Below, in pieces: positions 17,864-26,740 of a stretch of DNA of 64,000 nt. Within the stretch, counting starts at the first letter, position 1, and the number at the start of each line of letters is the position of its first letter. Under the pieces are notes generated by a model. The model saw only the letters and a program-made list of their open reading frames with translations, searched no databases and had not been told where the DNA came from. Origin of the DNA: a virus; the IMG/VR virus record IMGVR_UViG_3300009154_002711, positions 91,515 through 155,514 of that record; one strand, written 5' to 3'. The position numbers and the translations under genes were made by a program.

Positions 17864-18256
17864 ATGGAAGAATCTAAAGACTGGAAAGTTTGGGTAAGTA
17901 ATACAGAAGGGACCACGTTAGTAGGAGAATATAAGACAGGAACTTTTACTATTTACTGTAGTGTAGAACAAGAAATAATGACTATGGAAAGTAGAATACC
18001 TAAATATTTAGCCGGGGAAAAACAAATAAAATGGAAACTAGAAGACGGTAGTTTAGATCATGATTTAATTACTAAGTTACGCCCCGAAAGAAAATATAGT
18101 TCAGGAATACGATTCTTTATTACAGGAAATACTATAAACGGGCCAGTAAAGTTATCATCATTAGCCTCAGATTACTTTAATATTTCTGGTGAAGAGAAGG
18201 TATTAGATAGCACAACCATTGTTGGCTATGCAGAAGAATATGATATAATACAATAG
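17864..18256 (+). CDS. Minor tail tube paralog, single domain
   Basis: 130 residues, essentially one tube domain: WKVWVSNTEGTTLVGEYKTG, then SRIPKYLAGEKQIKWKLEDG, SLDHDLI, and a closing IVGYAEEYDI. It aligns by eye to the main tube protein over most of its length but lacks the Ser/Gly/Asn insert. Separated from the main tube by a terminator, it is probably a low-copy ring, for example a tube initiator or terminal ring at the baseplate or neck end. That role is inference. Confidence 0.65.
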   Translation: MEESKDWKVWVSNTEGTTLVGEYKTGTFTIYCSVEQEIMTMESRIPKYLAGEKQIKWKLEDGSLDHDLITKLRPERKYSSGIRFFITGNTINGPVKLSSLASDYFNISGEEKVLDSTTIVGYAEEYDIIQ

Positions 18257-18277
18257 TAAATTAAGGTAATAATAACA

Positions 18278-19150
18278 ATGCTTACAAATTGCAAGATCTG
18301 GGTATATTCCAAGAAAGGTTTATGTACAGGCACATCAACATTAGTTGGTAGATATGAAAAGGGAAACTTTAGTGCTGAGATTGTAGAAGAGGCCTATCTA
18401 GACCTTAGTAAAAGAGTACCTACATATTTGGGCGAGGTAAAAATATATTGGGAATTAGAAGATGGAAGTTTAGATACAGAACAAATCCTTAAGTTATCTC
18501 AACAAGATCCAACAATCAAATTCTTTATGACAGCTTGTACGGATGCCCCTATAACATCAGTCTCAGGCCTCCCATCCGAATCTCCTGGAATACTTAAACC
18601 AGGAATACTTGAATTTATTGAATGTAAATCTGATAGTTTCTTTGATCGGAACAATAAAGGCATTACATCTATTAAGGGCACCGCTGAAGGTTGGACAGTA
18701 GTACATGATATTAAATTTAACCTAGATTGTTTAAAAGTAGATAACTTAGCAACTAGATTATCTAAAGGTGAAACAGTAAAAGAAAGAGGGCACTTCAAAG
18801 TTTGGCTTAGCTTACGAGATATGCCTTGTGAAGTATTAGTGGGAGAATATAAGATTGGAGAAGCAAAGTATAATGTAGATTTAGGAGAAGACAATCCAGA
18901 TCCCTTAAGTAAATCTTCCTTCAAGACTAAAGTTAGTTGGAGATTTAGAGATGGCGAATTAGATTACGAACTTATTAATTGTTTACTAAAAAGAGCCAAG
19001 TATTATAATAGTCCTTATGAATTTTATATCATAGTAAATAGAAATAAACTATTTAATTTAGAATCTGAATTCCTTACTGAAGAAGCTGCTAAAGAAGCCA
19101 AAGAGAGTAAACTAATTACCGGAATTGCTAATGGTTATCAGAAACTATAA
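18278..19150 (+). CDS. Minor tail tube paralog with duplicated tube domain
   Basis: 290 residues containing two tube-like domains in tandem. The first, 1-148, has CKIWVYSKKG, TLVGRYEKGNF, VPTYLGEVKIYWELEDGSLD and IKGTAEGWTVV. The second, about 165-290, has FKVWLSLRDMPCEVLVGEYK, VSWRFRDGELDYELI and ITGIANGYQKL. Domain two is more diverged and lacks the RxPxYL motif. A fused pair in one chain could turn a sixfold ring into a trimer of pairs, as seen where contractile systems change symmetry. The gene precedes a TnpB element and, behind it, a terminator that probably once closed this operon. Confidence 0.65.
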   Translation: MLTNCKIWVYSKKGLCTGTSTLVGRYEKGNFSAEIVEEAYLDLSKRVPTYLGEVKIYWELEDGSLDTEQILKLSQQDPTIKFFMTACTDAPITSVSGLPSESPGILKPGILEFIECKSDSFFDRNNKGITSIKGTAEGWTVVHDIKFNLDCLKVDNLATRLSKGETVKERGHFKVWLSLRDMPCEVLVGEYKIGEAKYNVDLGEDNPDPLSKSSFKTKVSWRFRDGELDYELINCLLKRAKYYNSPYEFYIIVNRNKLFNLESEFLTEEAAKEAKESKLITGIANGYQKL

Positions 19151-19249
19151 TTTAACCTTATTCTGGACTCAATCCTACTTCATCTGCTCGTGTGGCGGGG
19201 TCACTATTGACACCCTCAAAAAGTACATCTAGAACCAAGGGAAAGAAGC

Positions 19250-20476
19250 ATGAGAATCACCTACCAGTACCGGATGCGCCCACCCCCTAACCAAGAAGCC
19301 ACAATGCTTGATTGGTTAGAACTGTTACGGAAGCAGTACAACTACCACTTGGGTGAGCGTCTGGACTGGGAACGGCTCAATAAATGCCCTGTAGACCGTT
19401 GCTCTATTATCAGTTGTCCAATTGCCCCACCCAAAGACAGACCTAGCTATTACAGCCAACAAAATGACCTACTCAATACCAAGAAGCTGTTTCCTGAGTA
19501 CAAAGCTATTCACTCTCAGGTACTTCAAGATTGCGTAAAACGTATTGACCGCACTTGGCAGCGATTCACTCAAGGGGACAGTAACGGTAAGCGGTCAGGC
19601 CGTCCTCGATTCAAAAGCAAAGGCCGCTATCACTCATTCACTTACACCCAGATGAAACCAGGATGCTTGGATGGGAAACTGCTTACCCTGCCCAAGCTGG
19701 GAGTCATCAAGCTTATTTTGCATCGTCCCATCCCAAACGGCTTTGTTATCAAAACCGCTACCGTCACGCATCGGGCGGACGGGTGGTATGTGTCCTTATC
19801 CTTGCTCTGTGATGATGTGCCCCTTTTGGCTCCAGACCCAAACCCAGAAAATACGATAGGGATTGACTTAGGGCTAAAGGCGTTCCTGGTCACATCTGAA
19901 GGTGAAGAAGTTGCTATTCCACAACATTACCGCAAAGCTGAGAAGAAGCTAAGGCGCATACAACGTCAGCTATCCAAGAAGAAAAAGGGCAGCAACAACC
20001 GCAATAAAGCCCTACGCCGGGTTGCCAAATTGCAGCAACGCACGGCTAACCAACGTAAAGATTTTCACCACAAGACAGCTTCTAATCTTGTGGTAAAGCA
20101 TCAGGTCATTGCTCATGAAGACCTGAACATCAAAGGCTTGGCAAAGTCCAGACTAGCCAAGTCAGTCAATGATGCCGGATGGGGTCAATTCCTGTCAATT
20201 CTCGCTGTCAAAGCTGCAAATGCTGGACGGATGACGATAGCAGTGAATCCAAACGGCACAAGTCAAGAATGTTCTAGCTGTGGAACGCACGTCCCCAAGA
20301 CCTTAGCCGACAGGTGGCATAACTGCCCTAGCTGTGCCCTGAGTCTTGACCGTGACCACAATGCAGCCCTGAACATCAAACAAAAGGCGGTGGGTCATCC
20401 CGTCTCTGCTAGGGGAGGCTTCCAGGATGCTGGGCCAATGAACCTAGAAGCCCGCTCTATACCGCTTTGCGGTTAG
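19250..20476 (+). CDS. tnpB: TnpB RNA-guided endonuclease
   Basis: 408 residues, intact. TnpB is the RuvC-type, omega-RNA-guided DNA nuclease of IS200/IS605 elements and the relative of Cas12. The RuvC triad is present: D206 (TIGIDLGLKAF), E290 (IAHEDLNIKGL) and D369 (LDRDHNAALNI). A zinc ribbon CSSCG...NCPSC lies between the last two. The N-terminal half (KCPVDRCSI, PSYYSQQNDL, IHSQVLQD) has the wedge/recognition region, in a form I associate with cyanobacterial TnpB. Codon use (CGC, CCG, CTG, GTC) differs sharply from neighbours, so it was acquired recently, probably from the host. All catalytic residues being kept suggests it is functional. Confidence 0.9.
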   Translation: MRITYQYRMRPPPNQEATMLDWLELLRKQYNYHLGERLDWERLNKCPVDRCSIISCPIAPPKDRPSYYSQQNDLLNTKKLFPEYKAIHSQVLQDCVKRIDRTWQRFTQGDSNGKRSGRPRFKSKGRYHSFTYTQMKPGCLDGKLLTLPKLGVIKLILHRPIPNGFVIKTATVTHRADGWYVSLSLLCDDVPLLAPDPNPENTIGIDLGLKAFLVTSEGEEVAIPQHYRKAEKKLRRIQRQLSKKKKGSNNRNKALRRVAKLQQRTANQRKDFHHKTASNLVVKHQVIAHEDLNIKGLAKSRLAKSVNDAGWGQFLSILAVKAANAGRMTIAVNPNGTSQECSSCGTHVPKTLADRWHNCPSCALSLDRDHNAALNIKQKAVGHPVSARGGFQDAGPMNLEARSIPLCG

Positions 20477-20493
20477 AGTCGGGAGTATGTCAC
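20380..20493 (+). ncRNA. Candidate omega-RNA (tnpB 3' end and right end)
   Basis: In IS605-type elements the guide RNA scaffold overlaps the tnpB 3' end and the element's right end, and the guide is the flanking DNA just outside. The hairpin at 20455-20478 followed by GGGAGTATGTCA is in the right place. The guide would begin at about 20492-20494 with TAAACTAAATAACACT, which is phage sequence. The 5' limit is a guess; no expression evidence is available. Confidence 0.45.
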
Positions 20494-20514
20494 TAAACTA
20501 AATAACACTTTAAG

Positions 20515-20535
20515 ACTAGGCCCTGCCTAGTTTTC
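20515..20535 (+). terminator. Rho-independent terminator after tube paralogs/TnpB element
   Basis: Perfect 7-bp stem ACTAGGC / GCCTAGT with a three-base loop, followed by TTTTC. Its AT-rich surroundings are phage-like, so it probably belonged to the tube-paralog operon before the TnpB element entered. Confidence 0.75.
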
Positions 20536-20550
20536 TAGTATTAAGTAGGA

Positions 20551-20559
20551 TATACTATA
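20551..20559 (+). promoter_or_regulatory. TATA-box promoter candidate before the baseplate hub gene
   Basis: TATACTATA ends 21 bases before the hub ATG, just after a terminator, so a new transcript would be expected to start here. Confidence 0.4.
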
Positions 20560-20580
20560 TACAAACAGCTCAGTGAACTT

Positions 20581-23500
20581 ATGAAAATATATAATGATCG
20601 CGCTAGACATAATGGTACTAAAGACACCCCTGTATTATACAGAGGAATGAACCCGGGAATAACTTGTAGCCAAGGCGGTAATGACGCATTAACTCCTAAG
20701 TTTGTCTTGGTAGGAGTTGATAGAAGTTCTGATAACTTATTAAGCTCAGCTTATCCACAGATACAAGCCCTATGTAGTAAAGTATTCAATGGCCCCGTAG
20801 ATAAATATGGGCAGTATTTAATAGCAGGCCAAATGGGAACCTTCAGATTCCATTCTGCTGTAGTAAGAATGACAAGATTCTTTGCAGTATCCAGTGCAAC
20901 TATTACTTTAAGCATAGATGCAGATCAATATAATAAAAGCTGCGGTGGATTAAATACATTACAATATGATGATCTTAAAGAAGCTACTAAGATAGACTTA
21001 AGTAATGTAAAACTTAAGACTGATAGTAGTGCGTCGATAAAAACCCAAACAGCTACTTCAACAACAACTCTTCCACCATTTTTATACACATTATATCCAG
21101 ACCTAGAAGTAAGAATCTTTGGTGGCTATAGCAAAGATAAATATGTAGAATCTACAGATTGGATGGAAGATAATTGGCAGTCTACAGATTCGGAACTAGC
21201 CCCAATATTCTGGGGAGTTATAGATACAATTAGTGTAAGTATCCAAAGCACGAATATATTCATTAGTCTAAACTTAAGAGATAATATTAGATACTTTGTA
21301 GATACTAACTTAGTACAAGAGATTTTGCCCAGTAAAAATAATACTGCAGGTAATAGCCTAACTAGATTTGAAGTATTATCTTCAGTAATTTTAAACACCT
21401 TTTATAGATCTTCAGATGCAAGATTAATAAGTTCTTCCATTGATACTAATAATCCAGATGCTATAATTAATCCTATTGGATTTAATCTTACCGATCCTGA
21501 AACAAGAAGGAAAGCTGTAGGAGCTACTGCTAAAGATGGAGGAACATTATCTGGGAATGCCCCAGTATTTACCAAGGAGCAAACGCCAGAACGAATTCCA
21601 CAATATACATTTACAGCATTACCAAGACCTGTATACTTACAACCGGCTGTAGCTTTTGTTAGTGGAAGTGGCGGCAACTTAATTCAATGTGCAACACTAC
21701 CAACAGACCCTGAGGTTAAGAAAGCTTTAACAGATAACAACACTAAGACACGAGGAGAGTTATTAACTTTAGCAATTAGTAACTCAACCCAAGCAGATAC
21801 AACTAATATAAAGAAGTTAGCTGCTTTTAAAGCCGCCTTCTTAAGCAATATATATCTTGCTAAAAATAGTGTGTTACAAACCCCATCTTTAGACTTACTT
21901 AGCACAGGTAACGCCACGGGCAGCTACTCTCAAGAAAGTCAAATAAGCGCAGCCAAAGGTATAACTAATAATAATGGTGACACCTTTCAAGATGTGTTTA
22001 CAAAAGCTAATAGCGATACAACCAGATATAGTACTGAGACTTTACAAACCATATTTACAAATGGTATTACAGCTTTTGATTCTTTAAAAGACAAAACATA
22101 CACGTCAGCATTAAATAAGAAACCACCTAGTAATTTTGGCTCTGGTACCTTAACTAAAGCAGATCTAATAGCTTATATATTAGATACTAAAAGCGTAGAC
22201 TTACAACAGAACACTCAAAGCTTAAGTGATACAGTACAAACTTATACTTATTTAAATGAAGGTTCTGCCCCACCGCCTAATATAGATACCGTAGCTCAAA
22301 CCATGGGGAATTACATCGTTACTAAAGGCTTCGCCCAATTATCAATGGTAGACCCGGATGATGTCAAGAACTACTTTCAGTATCAAGCTTTGGGAGATCC
22401 CTATAGATTAGATAAGATAGGATTACCTCCATTTGCTTTTATCTATACTCAGCGCAGTTATATCTCAGGTGATAGCGCCACACCTAATTTATTCAAGGTA
22501 ACTAACAAAGCACCTATAGATGTATTAAAGCATTTAGGAACTACTGAAGCAGTACCCACAGAGTTCTTCTTTGATCATAGAACAGGACATTACTTTTATA
22601 TTCCTAAAGCTAGCGCATTTGACTTTAATATAAGTAATGATGTTAAGCAGTATTTAAATAACTCAAGTCAGCTATCTACTTTAGGTGGACTTATTACAAG
22701 CACTAATGAAACCTTGGCTAGTACTACAGCAGATAGTACTACACAAGATGATGAGGTAACTGCAGCCCAAGCCACTATTACTGAAGCTAATAAGCAAGGG
22801 TTTGCAATTACAGGTAAAGATGGTAAAACTATTTACAAAATTAGACCTATAACGACCAACGATCTAACCTACTTTTCCCAAGTGGCAACCCCAGTAGACA
22901 GGCTACCAAATAAAGATCCCTCTACAATTTATTACACAAATGGTGGAGGATTCCTAGAACCTAATAGAAATATACAAAGAATTAAATCAGATCCCACAGG
23001 AAATAACTATGATGCTTTTATTTTAGATCCCGCAGCAAAAGTAACAGATACTCTTTATGAACAAACTACAGATGGCAGTAAAAAACCATTAGGCTCAGTT
23101 TTATCTGTATTACGTACCTCACCATTTACGCATTTTACTCTTACACCAACAGATAAAAATAATCCAATAGTGCAGCAACTAAAAGATGCCACAGATATAG
23201 TTAATAAAGCTGCTACAAATAAAACACAAGCTAACCAAACAATAAGCAAACTAAATAAACAGGTTAGTGATTACAAAGCCCAACAAGATACTATAACCAA
23301 ACAGCAAGAAGCTTTACTAGCAGCCAATCCTGATCTAGCAAAGACTCTAACTGCCCCGGCTGATGCAATCCCCAGACACTATTATGCTGTACTAGAGGAT
23401 ACTCAGATTAAAGATCTAAGAGATCCCTCAGGTAAATCTAGTGTAATCATTCCTAAATCAGTTAGTAATTGTAAAGTAGAATGGTCTTCTTTTGGTATGA

Positions 23501-24111
23501 AGACAGATATCCACATGACTAACCAGAAAGGAATTAATAATGGAACACTACAAGGTGTTGGTTTACACGCAGGAATTATTATAGATGAAAGAGCCGGGAT
23601 ACCTAACTATGCCATCCCACCCAGAAATGTATTTATCTTTGATGAAACTGCTGACGAGAACATGACAAACGAGAACTTTGCAGTAGTTATGGCTATGGCT
23701 AGACTATGGGGTAGAGATACTAAAGTAGCTTTAATAACTATTCCTGGAGATCCCGGAGTTATTATTGGAGAAACAGTTAAGTTATACAAGACTATATTAA
23801 ATACTAATAATATCTTACAGTTATCTGCAGAAGCTAATAAAAGTGTTAATGATCAGAATGCTAGATTACATGCCAGCGGATGTAACTTAGGACAAGGTGT
23901 TACTAATGCCGATAGTAAAAATCAACTTACTACAGTAGTCTATCAAGCTGATGTGCAAGGACTATTCGTTAACTTAAGTGATAGTCATAAAGATCCTTAT
24001 ACCACAACCGAAGAAGGTTATACGTATAGAATAGAAGCAGTATCTCACATCTATAGACCTAATACAGATGTGGGATTTGAAACCCAGCTATCTTTAATTG
24101 AGGTGATTTAA
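20581..24111 (+). CDS. Baseplate hub protein (gp27/gpD-like), enlarged
   Basis: 1176 residues. Residues about 30-270 (GPVDKYGQYLIAGQMGTFRF, PDLEVRIFGGY, APIFWGVIDTISVSI) look like the first hub domain, which sits at the end of the tail tube. Residues about 955-1176 (NCKVEWSSFGMKTDIHMTNQ, MAMARLWGRDTKVALITIPG, GDPGVIIGETVKLY, YTYRIEAVSHIYR) form the typical C-terminal hub domain of the gp27/late-control-D type. In between are about 600 residues of helical, Thr/Asn-rich sequence including a coiled coil near 880-925 (NQTISKLNKQVSDYKAQQ). Family members are commonly a few hundred residues, so the centre is a large insertion. The next gene starts on the last base of its stop. Confidence 0.65.
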   Translation: MKIYNDRARHNGTKDTPVLYRGMNPGITCSQGGNDALTPKFVLVGVDRSSDNLLSSAYPQIQALCSKVFNGPVDKYGQYLIAGQMGTFRFHSAVVRMTRFFAVSSATITLSIDADQYNKSCGGLNTLQYDDLKEATKIDLSNVKLKTDSSASIKTQTATSTTTLPPFLYTLYPDLEVRIFGGYSKDKYVESTDWMEDNWQSTDSELAPIFWGVIDTISVSIQSTNIFISLNLRDNIRYFVDTNLVQEILPSKNNTAGNSLTRFEVLSSVILNTFYRSSDARLISSSIDTNNPDAIINPIGFNLTDPETRRKAVGATAKDGGTLSGNAPVFTKEQTPERIPQYTFTALPRPVYLQPAVAFVSGSGGNLIQCATLPTDPEVKKALTDNNTKTRGELLTLAISNSTQADTTNIKKLAAFKAAFLSNIYLAKNSVLQTPSLDLLSTGNATGSYSQESQISAAKGITNNNGDTFQDVFTKANSDTTRYSTETLQTIFTNGITAFDSLKDKTYTSALNKKPPSNFGSGTLTKADLIAYILDTKSVDLQQNTQSLSDTVQTYTYLNEGSAPPPNIDTVAQTMGNYIVTKGFAQLSMVDPDDVKNYFQYQALGDPYRLDKIGLPPFAFIYTQRSYISGDSATPNLFKVTNKAPIDVLKHLGTTEAVPTEFFFDHRTGHYFYIPKASAFDFNISNDVKQYLNNSSQLSTLGGLITSTNETLASTTADSTTQDDEVTAAQATITEANKQGFAITGKDGKTIYKIRPITTNDLTYFSQVATPVDRLPNKDPSTIYYTNGGGFLEPNRNIQRIKSDPTGNNYDAFILDPAAKVTDTLYEQTTDGSKKPLGSVLSVLRTSPFTHFTLTPTDKNNPIVQQLKDATDIVNKAATNKTQANQTISKLNKQVSDYKAQQDTITKQQEALLAANPDLAKTLTAPADAIPRHYYAVLEDTQIKDLRDPSGKSSVIIPKSVSNCKVEWSSFGMKTDIHMTNQKGINNGTLQGVGLHAGIIIDERAGIPNYAIPPRNVFIFDETADENMTNENFAVVMAMARLWGRDTKVALITIPGDPGVIIGETVKLYKTILNTNNILQLSAEANKSVNDQNARLHASGCNLGQGVTNADSKNQLTTVVYQADVQGLFVNLSDSHKDPYTTTEEGYTYRIEAVSHIYRPNTDVGFETQLSLIEVI

Positions 24112-24773
24112 TGATTATAGATCCAAGCCTACCCCAACCATTAGATAACCCCAAAGGGTTAATGACTTTGTGGAATCGTCTAGGTGATAATGAATATAAC
24201 CATAAACATGATATGGGAATATTCCCGGCTATTATTATTGATAACAGTAATTGGCAACGCGGCGTATATCTTATAGCCAACTTACAAATAGCAGGGAATA
24301 AAACTTATGCTGTAGATACTACACAGAATATTAGTTTTGGCTCTGGGAGTAATAAAAGAATAGAACTAAATACTAAAGTAGTTGTAAACTGTAATGGTTA
24401 TAATAGTAATGGTGAATATTATATTGTTGGGATTATCCCTTCAGTAATTCACATGAATAGTGATAAGATAGATACTAGTAGCGCCACCACTAATGCATTA
24501 CCTTATGTACCTGAGATAGAGAACTCTAATAATCATATAGAGGTTAAATCAGGAGATCTATTTAGTGGAACCAACTCTCAAGTATCTTTATCAGATGGTG
24601 TTAACTCTTCTACATATCATAGAGGAACTAAATCAGAGAATATAGAATCAGGACATATAGTTATGAATACAGGATTCTGTATCCCCGCCCATGAATATTT
24701 AGCTACTGATATGGTACAAGTAAGTCAAAGTAATATAAATCTTAGTAATAAATTGAGTTCATATGTGGAATAG
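24111..24773 (+). CDS. Hub-associated protein, unidentified
   Basis: 220 residues overlapping the hub gene by one base. The centre is a run of beta strands (YAVDTTQNISFGSGSNKRIE, TKVVVNCNGYNSNGEYYIVG) that could be an OB-like fold of the gp5 N-domain type, but the match is not convincing. A His-rich stretch NEYNHKHDMG is at residues 28-37. Its location between hub and spike genes supports a central baseplate role. Confidence 0.5.
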   Translation: MIIDPSLPQPLDNPKGLMTLWNRLGDNEYNHKHDMGIFPAIIIDNSNWQRGVYLIANLQIAGNKTYAVDTTQNISFGSGSNKRIELNTKVVVNCNGYNSNGEYYIVGIIPSVIHMNSDKIDTSSATTNALPYVPEIENSNNHIEVKSGDLFSGTNSQVSLSDGVNSSTYHRGTKSENIESGHIVMNTGFCIPAHEYLATDMVQVSQSNINLSNKLSSYVE

Positions 24774-26160
24774 TACAATAGATACAGAATTAAAGAGAAC
24801 AAATGATTTGACTGTACTAACTAATAGTCTGCAGCCAATTATCTTAAGCATTCTACAAAGTTATAACTTTGTCCCTATTATTAAATATATAGAAACTAAT
24901 ACTGCCACCGGTTATATAGGAGATCAAACTAGCTTTATAAATACTTTAAGTAATTATACAAAAGCACAATATGATTTATTATATCCAACTAAACGAGAAG
25001 TAGACAGCACATATTCTTCGAGAAGTTCTAATATATTTAACCTGACTAATAGTGTAACGGCAACTCCTTATGCAACTATTGAACAAGATAACCAACATAG
25101 AAAAGATAACATTAATAGAACTAACCAGTTAACTTTACATTTAAGTTCTAAGCAAAGAGCTATTAGTGATATTTGTAATACAGTAGTTAATAGCTTTGAT
25201 TTAGATTTAATAGATTACACTAATGCAATCTTAGAAAGCATTATTAAGCTTCAATGTTTGCAGAACTTATGTTTAGATTTAGATGGAACTATTGCTAATG
25301 AAACCTTACATTCCAAGCGCACTTTTAGTTTAGATACACATGAATATAAAGATTTGCAAAGCGGATTATATGCTAACCAAACTTTGTATTGGAAAGGTAA
25401 TCTAATATATCTAAGCGGATTACAATTATTAAGCTTTAATCAAACTACTATAGATGGATTAGTAGGAAATCTTATAGGTAAAGTATTAAATGGAATCTAC
25501 TTAAAGGATTTACAAACCAATACTTATAGCGCTAAACAATTAATAGATAAGGCTAATAATTATTTAATAACTGTGTGGCAACCTATAAAAGATCTACTAA
25601 CTACTCACCAACAAATCTTAAGCACAAAGACTCCAAGTGATACTTATCAGAAGTTAGTTGATGGTAACATTCCATATCCTCCAGGAACACTAACTATAGA
25701 TGACTATTTATATGTAGCCTTTAGAAATGAACTAACAGATTCACAAAGAGTAGATTTAAGAACTTGGTATATATTCTGGAATTCAGATAATTATTATTTA
25801 TCTGCCCAAAGCGCAGTAGATAACTATTTATATCCCAGTGGGTTCGTATATACCGTAACCGCGCTTCTAGTTATCTATTTATATTTATGTAAATTAACTC
25901 CGGCTAATATTCCTACATATCTAAATATAATGAATGATTTAGTTAATTATTATGGGATATCTTTACCACAAACAAAGAGTTATTATTCAACTGTTATAAG
26001 CAGATTAACTCCAAGTACTAGTTATGATAGTTTATTTAAACTCTTTAGTATCTTATTAGCTGGAATAAACACACAATTAGGTGGGGAGCATATAGTTATT
26101 CAAAGCTTAACTACTATACATTCAGGAAGTCAATCAGGAGAATTATTAAGCTATGATTAG
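24763..26160 (+). CDS. Helical baseplate-region protein, unidentified
   Basis: 465 residues, almost entirely alpha-helical by pattern and rich in Leu, Ile, Asn and Tyr, with a hydrophobic helix near residues 362-385 (FVYTVTALLVIYLYLCKLTP) that could be a buried helix or a membrane segment. No family recognised. It overlaps the genes on both sides by 8-11 bases, so it is translated with the hub/spike set. Confidence 0.5.
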   Translation: MWNSTIDTELKRTNDLTVLTNSLQPIILSILQSYNFVPIIKYIETNTATGYIGDQTSFINTLSNYTKAQYDLLYPTKREVDSTYSSRSSNIFNLTNSVTATPYATIEQDNQHRKDNINRTNQLTLHLSSKQRAISDICNTVVNSFDLDLIDYTNAILESIIKLQCLQNLCLDLDGTIANETLHSKRTFSLDTHEYKDLQSGLYANQTLYWKGNLIYLSGLQLLSFNQTTIDGLVGNLIGKVLNGIYLKDLQTNTYSAKQLIDKANNYLITVWQPIKDLLTTHQQILSTKTPSDTYQKLVDGNIPYPPGTLTIDDYLYVAFRNELTDSQRVDLRTWYIFWNSDNYYLSAQSAVDNYLYPSGFVYTVTALLVIYLYLCKLTPANIPTYLNIMNDLVNYYGISLPQTKSYYSTVISRLTPSTSYDSLFKLFSILLAGINTQLGGEHIVIQSLTTIHSGSQSGELLSYD

Positions 26161-26740
26161 TAATAGACAGAATATAACAAATGGTTTAAATAACATAAGT
26201 ATTAATGCTATGCAGCAAAGCAATTCATTAGTACAAATTAGTGGTGAGATAAGTAGAACAGAAGCTATTAAGAATAAGCTAGATAGTATGTTAAGTAGTG
26301 CTAAGAGTTATGTAACCTTACCAACTATTACACAAGTACAAGGGTATAATGATACACAATACTCTGCTTTATTTACTGATATCGGATTAGAAAAGAACAA
26401 TACAAGTTACGGCCGCACATTAATTTATGATAGCAAAGCAGATAAAGTTAATGAGTTAACTGATAACGCCACTGCAGGTATAAGTAGTCCGGAATATGTA
26501 GCAGCAATATCTTCTAATTATTCAGCAGATGTAGTTGATGAAGCCTTATATAAGAATGTATTACCTAATCAGCCTATAGATACCATGACACAGGTGCAAG
26601 CTAATATGTCTAACTCTGATACTACTTCAAGTAGTAGTGATAGTTCAACAGCACAAACCATAGTTAAATCTACATTACAGTTAAGTTTAGCAACATTGAA
26701 TATAAATAAATTAAATCTTATGGGATTAACCTATGGCTAA
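26153..26740 (+). CDS. Baseplate-region protein, unidentified
   Basis: 195 residues, polar and helical, with a Ser-run near residues 157-166 (TTSSSSDSST). It overlaps both neighbours by eight bases. No family recognised. It lies immediately upstream of the spike gene, where small adaptor or chaperone proteins are common. Confidence 0.45.
   Translation: MISNRQNITNGLNNISINAMQQSNSLVQISGEISRTEAIKNKLDSMLSSAKSYVTLPTITQVQGYNDTQYSALFTDIGLEKNNTSYGRTLIYDSKADKVNELTDNATAGISSPEYVAAISSNYSADVVDEALYKNVLPNQPIDTMTQVQANMSNSDTTSSSSDSSTAQTIVKSTLQLSLATLNINKLNLMGLTYG

Larger units (their letters stand above)
19151..20493 (+). mobile_element. IS200/IS605-type element carrying only tnpB (IS1341-like)
   Basis: A clear G+C-rich island between the tube paralogs and their terminator. 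It holds tnpB and no tnpA, so it is not autonomous. The right end shows a 10-bp hairpin at 20455-20478 (CTCTA-T-ACCGC / GCGGT-TAGAG) overlapping the tnpB stop, then GTCGGGAGTATGTCAC, the usual layout of IS605-group right ends. The left end has an imperfect hairpin near 19197-19216 (GGGGTCA-CTAT-TGACACCC). Exact left boundary is not fixed: 19151-19195. The insertion disrupts no reading frame. Confidence 0.7.

Noticed and set aside
19250-20476. Miniature Cas12-type effector
   Set aside because: Size, zinc ribbon layout and IS605-type ends fit TnpB, and no CRISPR repeats lie nearby.
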